In this document: positions 43,776 to 52,025 of the stretch, in pieces
How the letters are laid out: each line of letters starts with the position of its first letter
Numbering within the stretch: position 1 is the first letter of the stretch
Assembly (NCBI GenBank): GCA_035651635.1
Contig: DASRFK010000011.1
Coordinates: forward strand, 1-64,000
DNA from: JANXQE01 sp035651635
GTDB lineage: Bacteria; Verrucomicrobiota; Verrucomicrobiia; Limisphaerales; UBA8199
DNA length: 64,000 nucleotides
Direction: 5' to 3'
Notes under the pieces: generated by a model
The model's database searches: none
What the model was told of the DNA's origin: nothing
Seen by the model: only the letters and a program-made list of their open reading frames with translations
Program-made: the position numbers and the translations under genes

Positions 43776-44444
43776 CTACGCCTTTTCAGGCTTGCCAGGT
43801 TTTTCGCCTTTGGCGGGACGTTCGGGCTTCGAAGGTCTCTCTCCCTTGGCCACCGGGCGGGGCTTGCGGTCGCTGGCTTCGGTCTTGCCCTTTTCCGGAG
43901 CGGCTTCAGGGCGGCGGCCTCGCTTTTCGGTCCTGGCCTCTTCTCTCCTGGTTTCAGCAGCCGGGGCGGCCGCCGGCTCCGGGAGCGGCGTGGTGCTTTC
44001 GACGCGAACCTTGAGAGTCGAGGTCACGTCCGGATGCAAGCGCAATTCGAGTTCATGCTCGCCGAGCGCGCGAATCGGCTGGTCGAGGTGAATCTTTTTC
44101 TTGTCCAAGGAAATCTCGAACTGCGTCTTGAGCTGGTCGGCGATCATGCCGGAAGTCACGGTGCCGAACATTTTGCCATCCTCACCAGTCTTGACGGTGA
44201 TCACACAGAGCAGCTTGGAAATACTCTTGGCCAGCTCGGCCATGGTGTTGAGTTCATGCGCTTCGCGCTCGGCGCGGCGTTGTTTGAGCGATTCGAGCCG
44301 GCGCTTGTTCGCGCCGGTCAACGGAATCGCCAGCCCCTGCGGAAACAGGTAATTACGCGCGTACCCCGCCGCGACCTTCACCTGGTCGGACTCGCCGCCC
44401 AACCCAACGATGTTATGAGTGAGAATAACTTCAGTTTTTGCCAT
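43776..44444 (-). CDS. rplI: Ribosomal protein bL9 with long C-terminal extension
   Basis: 222 residues from ATG 44444. The first about 150 are bL9: MAKTEVILTHNIVGLGGESDQVKV, then GYARNYLFPQGLAIPLT (RNA-binding wing) and a C-terminal domain. The remaining about 70 residues are a low-complexity Ala/Glu/Lys/Pro/Arg tail with KGERPSKPERPAKGEKPGK. Such tails occur on ribosomal proteins of this phylum. bL9 binds 23S rRNA near the L1 arm. The gene closes a minus-strand cluster prs-rplY-pth-rpsF-ssb-rplI, where rpsR is missing from its usual place. Confidence 0.93.
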   Translation of the reverse strand: MAKTEVILTHNIVGLGGESDQVKVAAGYARNYLFPQGLAIPLTGANKRRLESLKQRRAEREAHELNTMAELAKSISKLLCVITVKTGEDGKMFGTVTSGMIADQLKTQFEISLDKKKIHLDQPIRALGEHELELRLHPDVTSTLKVRVESTTPLPEPAAAPAAETRREEARTEKRGRRPEAAPEKGKTEASDRKPRPVAKGERPSKPERPAKGEKPGKPEKA

Positions 44445-44523
44445 AGGTCCAAGAAATCCAGTTCTTCGAAACGCAACGGTTAATCTAACGAAAGGTCCAC
44501 GCCCTGACAATATGTAAGAATTG

Positions 44524-45003
44524 TTAAAACGGAACGTCGTCTTCTTCGGCCGGGGGCGCTTCTGGCTCGCTGGGTTCGGGGCTGCCGGCAACTGGGGCCG
44601 AGGAGGGAGCTGTCGCGGCGGCGGCAGGCCGAGGCCGGGCGGAATCTCCGCCTCCACTATCCCCGGCGCCGCGGGAGTCGATGAACGAAAAACCTTCGAG
44701 GACGACCTTGAGCTTGCTCTGCTTCTGGTGCGTGTTCTTGTCCTCCCACTGGTCGAGCCGGAGGCGACCTTCGACCAGCAGGGGTTTACCCTTTTTAAAG
44801 TACTGGGCGATGACCTCCGCCTGGCGGCCGAACGCATCCACGTCCACAAAGGTCACTTCTTCTTTAGTCTCGCCGGTCTCGGTTTTCCAGGTTCGATTAA
44901 TTGCCATGCCGATGCGGGCAATGGCAGTGCCTTTGGGAGTGTACCGCAGCTCCGGATCGCGGGTAAGATTACCCGCGAGAATGACTCGGTTATAACTGGC
45001 CAT
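44524..45003 (-). CDS. ssb: Single-stranded DNA-binding protein
   Basis: A 159-residue OB-fold protein. It starts MASYNRVILAGNLTRDPELR, then VDVDAFGRQAEVIAQYFKKG, then a disordered Pro/Ala/Ser-rich linker (about 110-150). It ends in the acidic tip EEDDVPF that recruits replication and repair partners. It coats single-stranded DNA as a tetramer. It sits between rpsF and rplI, the usual order in this cluster, about 25 bases from rpsF. Confidence 0.97.
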   Translation of the reverse strand: MASYNRVILAGNLTRDPELRYTPKGTAIARIGMAINRTWKTETGETKEEVTFVDVDAFGRQAEVIAQYFKKGKPLLVEGRLRLDQWEDKNTHQKQSKLKVVLEGFSFIDSRGAGDSGGGDSARPRPAAAATAPSSAPVAGSPEPSEPEAPPAEEDDVPF

Positions 45004-45027
45004 AGGGATCCTTTCTGAGGGGAGGTT

Positions 45028-45339
45028 CTAGGCAGCAGCAACAGCTTTGGGCATCGGGGCGTTGGTGAAGAGCACCCGGAACACTTCGTCATTCATGGCG
45101 AAGCGGCGCTTGAGTTGGTCGAGCACGGCCGGCGCGCATTCAAAAATGACATTAACGTAAAAGCCGGCGGTGTACTTTTTGTTTGCCACCCGCATGAAGC
45201 TTTTCTTGTCCATCTTCTGAACCGTTTCGACTTTGCCCCCCGCGGAGGTTATTTCGGCGGAGATCTTGTCGATGGTGTCTTTGATGGTCTCCTCTTTACC
45301 CGCGGTATCGAGAATGAACAGAGCTTCGTATCGTTTCAC
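45028..45339 (-). CDS. rpsF: Ribosomal protein bS6
   Basis: A 103-residue ferredoxin-like fold protein of the small subunit. It begins MKRYEALFILDTAGKEETIK, with KVETVQKMDKKSFMRV and ending in a short Ala tail. It binds 16S rRNA with bS18, whose gene is not seen next to it. The start ATG overlaps the pth stop by four bases (ATGA), so translation is likely coupled. It belongs to the prs-rplY-pth-rpsF-ssb-rplI cluster. Confidence 0.95.
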   Translation of the reverse strand: MKRYEALFILDTAGKEETIKDTIDKISAEITSAGGKVETVQKMDKKSFMRVANKKYTAGFYVNVIFECAPAVLDQLKRRFAMNDEVFRVLFTNAPMPKAVAAA

Positions 45340-45944
45340 TGATCTTTTCTTTCGTTCACGGCATCGTCCACGACGCCATTAAACTGATTCATTGCTTTCT
45401 GTATACCGGCCGTCACCCAGGTTTCAGCCTGGTCGGCGGCCGCCGTTAAAACCTTATCGACCAGGGCGGCCTCGGTCGAATCAAATTTCCCCAGCACATG
45501 CCCGGTAATTTCGCGAGCCCCTTCGCGCCGCCCGATCCCGACCCGGAGCCGGGGATACTCCCGCGTGCCCAACTGCGCCTCGATGGACTCTAATCCATGA
45601 TGTCCACCGCTGCTGCCTCCCGGACGCAATCGCAATTGACCCACCGGCAAATCCGCGTCGTCGACTATAACCAGGATTCTGGCGGGCGGCACGTCATAAA
45701 AGGCGGCCACTGTCCGCACCGCTTCGCCGCTCGCATTCATGAAAGTCTGCGGCTGACACAATAAAACCTTCCGCTCTCCCTGATGCGCCCAGGCCAACGA
45801 CGCGTTGAACTTCTTTTCCGACGCAAACTGCGCGCGCCATCGCTTCGCCAATCTTTCCGCCACGACGAATCCGACATTGTGCCGTGTGCGCTTGTATTGA
45901 GCGCCCGGATTGCCCAAACCCACGATGAGGTGAAGGTTCTCCAT
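45336..45944 (-). CDS. pth: Peptidyl-tRNA hydrolase
   Basis: A 202-residue enzyme that releases peptides from stalled peptidyl-tRNAs. It has LIVGLGNPGAQYKRTRHNVG, whose Asn and His are catalytic, plus QPQTFMNASGEAV, VIVDDADLPVGQLRLRPGGS and GGHHGLESIE. Length and motifs are standard. It overlaps rpsF by four bases and follows rplY by 48 bases. The grouping of pth with rplY is conserved in many bacteria. Confidence 0.97.
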   Translation of the reverse strand: MENLHLIVGLGNPGAQYKRTRHNVGFVVAERLAKRWRAQFASEKKFNASLAWAHQGERKVLLCQPQTFMNASGEAVRTVAAFYDVPPARILVIVDDADLPVGQLRLRPGGSSGGHHGLESIEAQLGTREYPRLRVGIGRREGAREITGHVLGKFDSTEAALVDKVLTAAADQAETWVTAGIQKAMNQFNGVVDDAVNERKDQ

Positions 45945-45992
45945 GCGCCAACGCCGTCAGCCAACCCGGCAAAAACCGGGATGGCGGCCAGA

Positions 45993-46796
45993 TTACTTCT
46001 TTTTCTCCGGAGCCTTCTTCTCGGCGGCGGGAGCGGCTTTCTTGTCGCCACCGGCGGCCGGTTTCTCGGCGCCTTTGGCTGGAGCCTTTTCCGCGCCTTT
46101 GGCCGGGGCCTTCTCGGCGCCTTTGCCCGCAGGTGCGGCTTCTTCGCCTTCTTCCTTCTTTTCCTTGATCATTTCCACTTCGCCCGGAGCAGCGGCGGCC
46201 TCGGCGGCTTCGGCAGCTTCTTCTTCTTCCGTGCGCGGTGCGGCGACGGCAATAACCGGGATCTGCTTGTCGCCAATCAATTCAACCCCAGCAGGCGTTT
46301 TGATTTCGCCCAGGTGAACTGCTTCGCCGATCTTCAGATGGCTCACGTCCACGGTGATCAGCTCGGGAATGTCCTTGGCCAGGCCGCGGACTTTGATCTT
46401 GAAGAGCACGTGCTCGAGGACGCCGCCGTCGGTTTTGACCCCGACGGCTTCGCCGGTGGTCTCAACCGGAATGTTGATGGTCACCTTCTCGTTCTCGGCG
46501 ATTTCGTGGAAATCGACGTGGAGCACTTTGCCGTTGAGCGGATGGTGCTGAACTTCCTGGACCAGCGCCAGGCGCTTTGGCCGAGCGTCATCCTTGACGG
46601 CGAGATCGACCAGCAGGTTCTCCGAGATGGAATGATGGATCAAGTCTTCCATTTCCTTCGAGTTGAGCTCGAGGTTCTGAGGTTGGGCTTGGCGGCCATA
46701 AATAATCGCGGGAATCCGCCCGGCTGACCGGAGTTTTTTGGCCCCGGCGCGGCGTCCCAAGGTGCGTGGGAAAGCGTTAAGTGCTACAGATTTCAT
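45993..46796 (-). CDS. rplY: Ribosomal protein bL25/Ctc with charged C-terminal tail
   Basis: The protein has 267 residues. The 5S rRNA-binding bL25 domain (about 1-95) and the TL5/Ctc beta domain (about 95-195; VHLGEIKTPAGVELIG) are complete. The tail from about 200 is Glu/Ala/Lys-rich with repeated GAEKAPAK units, similar in style to the bL9 tail here. bL25 binds 5S rRNA and Ctc homologues are linked to stress. It follows prs by about 32 bases on the minus strand, as in many genomes. Confidence 0.94.
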   Translation of the reverse strand: MKSVALNAFPRTLGRRAGAKKLRSAGRIPAIIYGRQAQPQNLELNSKEMEDLIHHSISENLLVDLAVKDDARPKRLALVQEVQHHPLNGKVLHVDFHEIAENEKVTINIPVETTGEAVGVKTDGGVLEHVLFKIKVRGLAKDIPELITVDVSHLKIGEAVHLGEIKTPAGVELIGDKQIPVIAVAAPRTEEEEAAEAAEAAAAPGEVEMIKEKKEEGEEAAPAGKGAEKAPAKGAEKAPAKGAEKPAAGGDKKAAPAAEKKAPEKKK

Positions 46797-46828
46797 GTCT
46801 TAAGATTCGTTCGCGCAAGCACACAAGT

Positions 46829-47773
46829 CTAACTGGTGCGCCCGCCTTTAAATTCGAACAGCGATGTTACCGACGAATTGCTGTGAATTCGCTTGATGGC
46901 TTCGCCCAAAAGCCCCGCAACCGACAACGTGGTGATATTCACGCCGCTGATTGCAGGGCGTAGGACTGTATCAGTTGTTACCAGCTCGTCAATAGCCGAT
47001 TTTCGCAATCGTTCGATGCCCACCTCATTGAGGACGGCATGCGAAACGCAGGCCAAAATGCGCTTGGCCCCCTTCTTTTTGATCAGGGCAGCGGCCTGCG
47101 TCAGCGTGCCTGCCGTCTCGGTCAGATCGTCCACCAGCAAGGCATCCTTGCCTCGGGTCTCGCCGATGACGGCCATGGATTCAACCTCAGTGGCGCTTTT
47201 ACGGCGTTTGGCCACAATGGCAAGACCGGCGTCAAGCACCTGGGAGTACGCGTAGGCCATTTTCAATCCGCCCACGTCGGGACTAACCACCACCAAATTT
47301 CGCAACTTCTTTGTCTTCAGGTACTCGTACATGACTGGCGCGGCATAAAGGTGGTCCACGGGGATATCGAAGAAGCCCTGGATTTGCTGCGCATGCAAAT
47401 CGACCGTCAGGACACGATTGGCGCCGGCGGCCACCAACAGGTTGGCGATTAGTTTGGCCGTTATGGGGACGCGGGGCTGGTCTTTGCGGTCCTGGCGGGC
47501 ATAGCCATAGAACGGCAAGACGGCCGTAATGCGGGCGGCACTGGCGCGCCGCAGCGCATCAATCATGATGAACATTTCCATCAAGTGGTGATTCGTCGGC
47601 GGGCTGGTGGATTGCATCAGGAACACGTCCTCACCGCGAACGTTCTCTTCAATTTTCACGAACGTCTCACCGTCCGGAAACGGCTTGATCGTGGATTTGC
47701 CCACCGCAATCCCGATGTACGTGCAGATAGCTTCGGCCAAAGGCTGGTTGGAAGTGCCGCTAAAGACCTTCAC
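46829..47773 (-). CDS. prs: Ribose-phosphate pyrophosphokinase
   Basis: The 314-residue enzyme makes PRPP from ribose 5-phosphate and ATP. It has FSGTSNQPLAEAICTYIG, DGETFVKIEENVRGEDVF, LPFYGYARQDRKD and the PRPP-binding DALLVDDLTETAGT. The start is a GTG (47773). A terminator-like hairpin with T-rich tail lies about 20 bases upstream on the same strand, so expression may be attenuated. It heads the minus-strand cluster with rplY and pth. Confidence 0.97.
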   Translation of the reverse strand: MKVFSGTSNQPLAEAICTYIGIAVGKSTIKPFPDGETFVKIEENVRGEDVFLMQSTSPPTNHHLMEMFIMIDALRRASAARITAVLPFYGYARQDRKDQPRVPITAKLIANLLVAAGANRVLTVDLHAQQIQGFFDIPVDHLYAAPVMYEYLKTKKLRNLVVVSPDVGGLKMAYAYSQVLDAGLAIVAKRRKSATEVESMAVIGETRGKDALLVDDLTETAGTLTQAAALIKKKGAKRILACVSHAVLNEVGIERLRKSAIDELVTTDTVLRPAISGVNITTLSVAGLLGEAIKRIHSNSSVTSLFEFKGGRTS

Positions 47774-47793
47774 GGTGGTTCGTTAGTTTGGTC

Positions 47794-47821
47794 AAAAATA
47801 AAAATCCTCCGCAGGGGAGGA
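47794..47821 (-). terminator. Terminator-like hairpin just upstream of prs
   Basis: On the minus strand TCCTCC-cctgc-GGAGGA (47821-47805) is followed by a T-rich tail (TTTTTATTTTT, 47804-47794), about 20 bases before the prs GTG. It could end transcription from the gene at 48049-48540 or act as a leader attenuator of prs. No promoter is evident between it and the start. Confidence 0.6.
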
Positions 47822-48048
47822 GAAAGCAGGCCAGACTCTATCAGCGGTTTTAGTGAGCGCAAGGTGAAACTGGCCGTTATCGTCACGCGGTGGTACGGAG
47901 AAGCATCCCTGCTTGCAGATTCACCCGGCCCGGCCGGACCGCAACCAACGGTAAAAGTCGGAACGTTAAAACGTTGAAGCGTTAAAACGGAAGGTGTTCC
48001 CTTGCGAGCAGGGCTTTCGTGCCGGGTCGTACGGCGCAGCGAGGTGTT

Positions 48049-48540
48049 TCAAATGTTCTCAGCAATTGCGCCGGGAAAACGGGCGGGATCCAACGTGGAG
48101 ATGACGTTGAACCGAAACTCCGTGCCGGCCGGGATCAACTCAAAATCGAGAATGGCCCTGCGGTTATCCGGAAACAGCTCCTGCTTGCGTATCAGCAAAC
48201 GTTCAAGAAGCTGTTTTCCGACCGGATCAGCAAACACGGTTTCATAAGCAGTATCAGGTTCCGCCCGAGCGGCTTCGTCCAGCAATGAGTAATTCCAGGC
48301 AATCATCGCGATGAGGAGCGCTTTTTTAACCTCGTCGGGCGAGTCCGCGCCTTCCAACAGCGGCGCAGCGAAATCTTCGATCACCTCGGACATCTTCTCG
48401 CCTGTGGTGACCGGAACCAGAACCGTATCCGGGTGTTTGTCCCGAAGCGATTTGCTCGCGAAACTCTCGCCGGAGTAGTGAGCCCCCAGTTGGCGCCGAG
48501 CCTCGCGCCGGAGCTTTCGTAACCGCGCATTTTTGCTCAT
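48049..48540 (-). CDS. Conserved-looking hypothetical protein
   Basis: The 163-residue protein has no family I recognise. The N-terminus is strongly basic (MSKNARLRKLRREARRQLG) and the rest is mixed helical with a short hydrophobic patch KKALLIAMIAWNYSLLDEA, and an ending with RRAILDFELIPAGTEFRFNV. There is no signal peptide or membrane helix. Codon use matches its neighbours, which supports a real gene. It lies upstream of the terminator before prs and is transcribed in the same direction. Function unknown. Confidence 0.75.
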   Translation of the reverse strand: MSKNARLRKLRREARRQLGAHYSGESFASKSLRDKHPDTVLVPVTTGEKMSEVIEDFAAPLLEGADSPDEVKKALLIAMIAWNYSLLDEAARAEPDTAYETVFADPVGKQLLERLLIRKQELFPDNRRAILDFELIPAGTEFRFNVISTLDPARFPGAIAENI

Positions 48541-48990
48541 GGCTGGATGCTACGAGGCGTCCCACAAGAATAGAACAAGAAGTTATTCAAAACTGCTCAC
48601 TCATTATTCACCGCGCTTCGAGCGTCGCGGTTAATGCAACTATGCCTCCTCTCCCCAACCTCTCCTCCGAGGAGGAGAGGGAAAGGTCTCCGCGCTCGAT
48701 TGTAAGGCCAGTGCTATGACAAGATCACCAGGTTTTACACCTTGAACTGTTCAGCTCCAACGCCAACGGCGTTGCTCATATCAGCCTAGGCCGAAGGCCT
48801 GGGAATGCCCGGCCCGAGCCGTTTCTCGCAGGCCACCGGCCTGCTTCATGGCTTTAAAGCAAACCTCGGAGCATCGCCAATCGTCAATTTCGCAGCAGGA
48901 CTCGAAAATCCGCAGCTATCTTGATACTCCGGGATCAACCCCATGGCCGGAGCTTTGGCCGGTGTAAGGTTACTTCAAGGAGAATCTGAG
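48541..48990. other. 450-base intergenic region rich in hairpins
   Basis: No gene was found. It contains a perfect palindrome CCTCTCCTCC-ga-GGAGGAGAGG (48659-48680), the hairpin CCTAGGCC-gaa-GGCCTGGG (48785-48803) and GCAGGCC-acc-GGCCTGC (48828-48844), plus CCGCGCTTCGAGCGTCGCGG near 48611. These resemble dispersed repeat families. The promoter of the lipoprotein gene at 48991 must be near its end. Confidence 0.6.
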
Positions 48991-49194
48991 ATGAAAATAC
49001 TTGTCCTTTCACTGATCGGGGCCGCCACCATGTTAATCACCGCTGGGTGCGAAGGCGACGAGCACGAGCACAATGACCGCCACGTGGGCGGCGCGTATGA
49101 CGGAAACTATCGAAGCTCTGGAACCGAACAATGGCCCGGCTACCCGGCACGCCAAGGCTACTGGGACCGCAGCGACGACTGGCATCCTCACTAA
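48991..49194 (+). CDS. Small lipoprotein
   Basis: 67 residues from ATG 48991, with AAGGAG about 9 bases upstream. The signal peptide ends at lipobox LITAGC (Cys near residue 20). The short mature part is polar and rich in Gly, Asp, His, Trp and Tyr (YRSSGTEQWPGYPARQGYW). No family is recognised. It is probably a small envelope protein. It ends three bases from the stop of mqnC, converging. Confidence 0.75.
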   Translation: MKILVLSLIGAATMLITAGCEGDEHEHNDRHVGGAYDGNYRSSGTEQWPGYPARQGYWDRSDDWHPH

Positions 49195-49197
49195 GCT

Positions 49198-50328
49198 TTA
49201 GTTCAAAAGCCGGTACCAATTGTCGCGCTGGTGGGGCTCGTAACCAAGGTCGGAGATGAGGCGCCGCATGTCCGCGACGGTCATGCGGAAGGTCGTTCCG
49301 GCTTGGGAGACGACATTTTCCTCGATCATGATGCTGCCGAGGTCGTTGGCCCCGAACTTCAGCGCAATTTGGCCAATTTCCTGACCCTGCGTCACCCAAG
49401 AGCTTTGGACACTGGGAAAGTTGTCCAAATAGATTCGCGCCAGGGCTTGCGTGCGCAAGTACTCGTGTGCGCCCACAGTCGGAGCTTTCAGCTTGGTATG
49501 CTCGGCCTGGAACGTCCAGCCGATGAAGGCAGTAAATCCGGCTTCGCCGGGGTTGCCGCCCAGGGTGACGGCTGCTTGCGAGCTTTTATCCTGCTGCGCG
49601 CGCACGCGTTCCAGGTGTTCGATTCGATCCGCAATGGTCTCGACGTGGCCGAACATCATGGTCGCCGAGGAACGCAGTCCCAACCGATGCGCCACGTCCA
49701 TTACTTCGAGCCAGTCGTCGCTCATCGCCTTTAAGGGTGAGATTCGCTGACGCACCCGGTCGACGAGAATCTCTCCGCCACCGCCGGGGATTGAGCCGAG
49801 TCCCGCGGCCTTGAAATCCGAAATAATGGTTTCCAGCGGCTCGTTGAACACCTCTCGAAAATGGACAAATTCACTCGGACTGAATCCATGGATATTGATC
49901 TGAGGGAAGCGCCCTTTGATGTGGTCGAGGAGGTCCAAGTACCATTGTTTGGTCAGCTTGGGATGATGGCCGCCCTGCATCAGGATCTGCGTGCCGCCTA
50001 AAGCAATCGTCTCTTCGATTTTGCGGTCCAGTTCCTCCCGGCTAATCACGTAGGCGTCGCCATCTCCTTCGGTTCGGTAAAAGGCGCAGAACTTGCAGTA
50101 AACGTTGCAGACATTGGTATAGTTGATGTTGCGATCGATGATGTACGTGACGATGCTGTTTCCGCGACCCTGGTGCGCCGAGGACCGCGCGAGTTGGCGC
50201 CGGCGGTCGGCCAACGCGCCCAATTCCTCGAGTGGAAGCGCGTAAAGCCGCAGCGCCTCGGCCGGGTTGATGCGCCCGCCGTCCCAAACTTTCTGCAGCA
50301 GGTCATCCAATGACGCATCGTAAATCAC
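49198..50328 (-). CDS. mqnC: Cyclic dehypoxanthine futalosine synthase (MqnC, radical SAM)
   Basis: The 376-residue radical SAM enzyme has Cys74, Cys78 and Cys81 in NVCNVYCKFCAF, which binds the 4Fe-4S cluster, and QILMQGGHHPKL, GFSPSEFVHF and GFTAFIGWTFQ typical of MqnC/CofH relatives. It closes the purine-removed futalosine to the cyclic form in the alternative menaquinone pathway. CofH-type enzymes are close relatives, but the NYTNVC context and length favour MqnC. The other mqn genes are not in this window. Confidence 0.92.
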   Translation of the reverse strand: MIYDASLDDLLQKVWDGGRINPAEALRLYALPLEELGALADRRRQLARSSAHQGRGNSIVTYIIDRNINYTNVCNVYCKFCAFYRTEGDGDAYVISREELDRKIEETIALGGTQILMQGGHHPKLTKQWYLDLLDHIKGRFPQINIHGFSPSEFVHFREVFNEPLETIISDFKAAGLGSIPGGGGEILVDRVRQRISPLKAMSDDWLEVMDVAHRLGLRSSATMMFGHVETIADRIEHLERVRAQQDKSSQAAVTLGGNPGEAGFTAFIGWTFQAEHTKLKAPTVGAHEYLRTQALARIYLDNFPSVQSSWVTQGQEIGQIALKFGANDLGSIMIEENVVSQAGTTFRMTVADMRRLISDLGYEPHQRDNWYRLLN

Positions 50329-50387
50329 TGCGGCAAATTAGTCGAAGCATGGAGGTAAAACAACCGCGAAGGGCCTGTTAGGGAAGC

Positions 50388-50418
50388 AACCGCGAATGGA
50401 CACGAATAAACGCGAATC
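50388..50418. repeat. Short 'CGCGAATGGACACGAATAAACGCGAAT' type repeat
   Basis: AACCGCGAATGG, then CACGAATAAACGCGAAT, lies in the gap between mqnC and the DUF1361 gene. It resembles a repeat I have seen across unrelated bacterial genomes, with repeated CGCGAAT and CACGAAT words. No function is known. Confidence 0.4.
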
Positions 50419-50460
50419 GGAGGAACCGTCGAGCCACTTGATAACCTTAAACCTTTGAAC

Positions 50461-51168
50461 CTACGTGTTTGCCTGCGCCGGTTGGAGATGTTCTGCGTGT
50501 TCGAGATGAGTTAAAGCGTAAAGCATCAGATAAGCGAGGAAGAGGAATACTGCAAAGAGCATTGGAAAAGCGTATGAATTGGAGTGGGCCAGAGGATTGG
50601 CGGCCCAGTTGCCGATGCCTCGGGAAAGCGCCAGGGGTTTCCAAATGACGTCCCAGCTGTTGAACCGTAAAAAGCGCCCAAGATAAATACCGAACGCGCT
50701 GACCCCAGCCACGGCGACAATAAAGACCCAACTTATCAAGTTGCCGAAGAGCCGCCGGACCATTCCTTGCATCAAAAAAAGTGAGACAAACCCAAGCACC
50801 AACCCTGTCAGCGCGCACAATAAAATCAGCACCAGGTCGACCCAGAAGTGTCGATAGAAAAAAGTGGTCAGGTGGACAACATCCGTAAAGATATAAGGTG
50901 CATTCGGAAAAAACAGGAGCCACGCGCCGGCAAAACCCAGAAAGCGCCAATTGCGCACGTTAACCGGCCGAAATTCTTCGCCGGCCAGCAATGCAAAAAT
51001 CAGAGGCAACCAGGCCAGGAACAAGTTCCACACCAACGCTCCGTAGATCAGATCCCGGGTCCACAAGACGCGCGCGGCAATCAAAATGACGGTAACGGCC
51101 GACGCAAGACTTAAGGCGAACATAGGGACAGCGGTCTCCCTGCGGAAGGCCAGTTTCAAAAGTTTCAT
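50461..51168 (-). CDS. DUF1361 multi-pass membrane protein
   Basis: About 235 residues from ATG 51168 (MKLLKLAFRRE), with six or more membrane helices. DUF1361 landmarks are LVWNLFLAWLPLIFALL, then WRFLGFAGAWLLFFPNAPYI and FTDVVHL, with a loop FNSWDVIWKPL near the end. The function of the family is unknown. A longer frame from GTG 51243 exists. A TATAAT-like sequence is 5-10 bases before ATG 51168, but no -35 was found. Four minus-strand membrane genes follow upstream. Confidence 0.85.
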   Translation of the reverse strand: MKLLKLAFRRETAVPMFALSLASAVTVILIAARVLWTRDLIYGALVWNLFLAWLPLIFALLAGEEFRPVNVRNWRFLGFAGAWLLFFPNAPYIFTDVVHLTTFFYRHFWVDLVLILLCALTGLVLGFVSLFLMQGMVRRLFGNLISWVFIVAVAGVSAFGIYLGRFLRFNSWDVIWKPLALSRGIGNWAANPLAHSNSYAFPMLFAVFLFLAYLMLYALTHLEHAEHLQPAQANT

Positions 51169-51252
51169 AGGCACATTATAACAGGTATATTGGACCGCTG
51201 CCCGCCGGTCCCGCTCAATGCTGGGTGTGACCATTTCGTTCACGGGATGGTC

Positions 51253-52008
51253 TTAGCGCGCAGGCGGTTGCGGCGAATTGAGGCAATCACCCCAGTGAGC
51301 GATAAAGAATTTCTTGGTGGTCGGCAGGAAAGTATCGGACTTCCCCAGGAGCGGTCGCAGGGCTGTGGTCATCTGCACGGCGACCAGCACAAAGATCGCG
51401 ATCCAAGTGACCAGCCCCGCTTTGGAGCGAGCCTGTGAATGGGAAAAGCCCTGCGTTAAAAACCGCAATCCAAAACATGTGGCGATGAACCAGAATACCA
51501 AATGGAGCGCTCCCATCCATAAGACCGATTCGGTGGACTGCGCGAACAGCCAGGCCACCGGCGCAAACCCCACCAGTAACAAGGTCATCAGCAGGATCAA
51601 CCCGGCAACCAACCCGCAGATTTCACGCAATCCAGCACGCGAGCCGCTGATGCAGGCGAAGATGTACAGGCTCGGCAGACAAATAATGGCGGTGATCAAC
51701 AAGCCAGCCGCCACCTTGAGCGGAGCGGCCCAGAGCTGTGTTCCCATGGAGAAGGATCCAACCACCGCACCGTAGATCAAGCTGCACACGAGCGCACCGA
51801 AGAGCATGATTCCAATCAAAGCCCCGGCGCCGGCTTGTCGGAGCTGCAGAAAGATCCGCCGAGGCTGGCGCAGGATTGACTCGATGGCGACAACGAGGTT
51901 GCTGACAGGCTCATGTTCTTCGGGATTGCTCCCGAGCGGCACCAGGTCGCTGGCGCCAAAGGAAGATAAGGGAATTTGAGGAGGGGCATTCGGTGGGATC
52001 GTGTTCAT
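51253..52008 (-). CDS. YIP1-like multi-pass membrane protein
   Basis: 251 residues from ATG 52008. A polar N-terminus (about 1-50) precedes VVAIESILRQPRRIFLQL, then about six hydrophobic helices, and the C-terminal TTALRPLLGKSDTFLPTTKKFFIAHWGDCL. It resembles Yip1/YIF1-type or related DUF integral proteins. The neighbour at 52026 has a matching C-terminus, so the two appear paralogous. Longer frames to 52662 are the other gene's shadow. Function unknown. Confidence 0.75.
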   Translation of the reverse strand: MNTIPPNAPPQIPLSSFGASDLVPLGSNPEEHEPVSNLVVAIESILRQPRRIFLQLRQAGAGALIGIMLFGALVCSLIYGAVVGSFSMGTQLWAAPLKVAAGLLITAIICLPSLYIFACISGSRAGLREICGLVAGLILLMTLLLVGFAPVAWLFAQSTESVLWMGALHLVFWFIATCFGLRFLTQGFSHSQARSKAGLVTWIAIFVLVAVQMTTALRPLLGKSDTFLPTTKKFFIAHWGDCLNSPQPPAR

Positions 52009-52025
52009 AGCTTTTGAGCGAAGTA

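Noticed and set aside
44445..44849. Upstream extension of the rplI frame
   Set aside because: It overlaps ssb out of frame. The bL9 protein begins MAKTEVILTHN at 44444.
51166..51180. TATAAT before the DUF1361 gene as a leaderless promoter
   Set aside because: No -35 at a proper distance was found, and a longer in-frame start upstream is possible.
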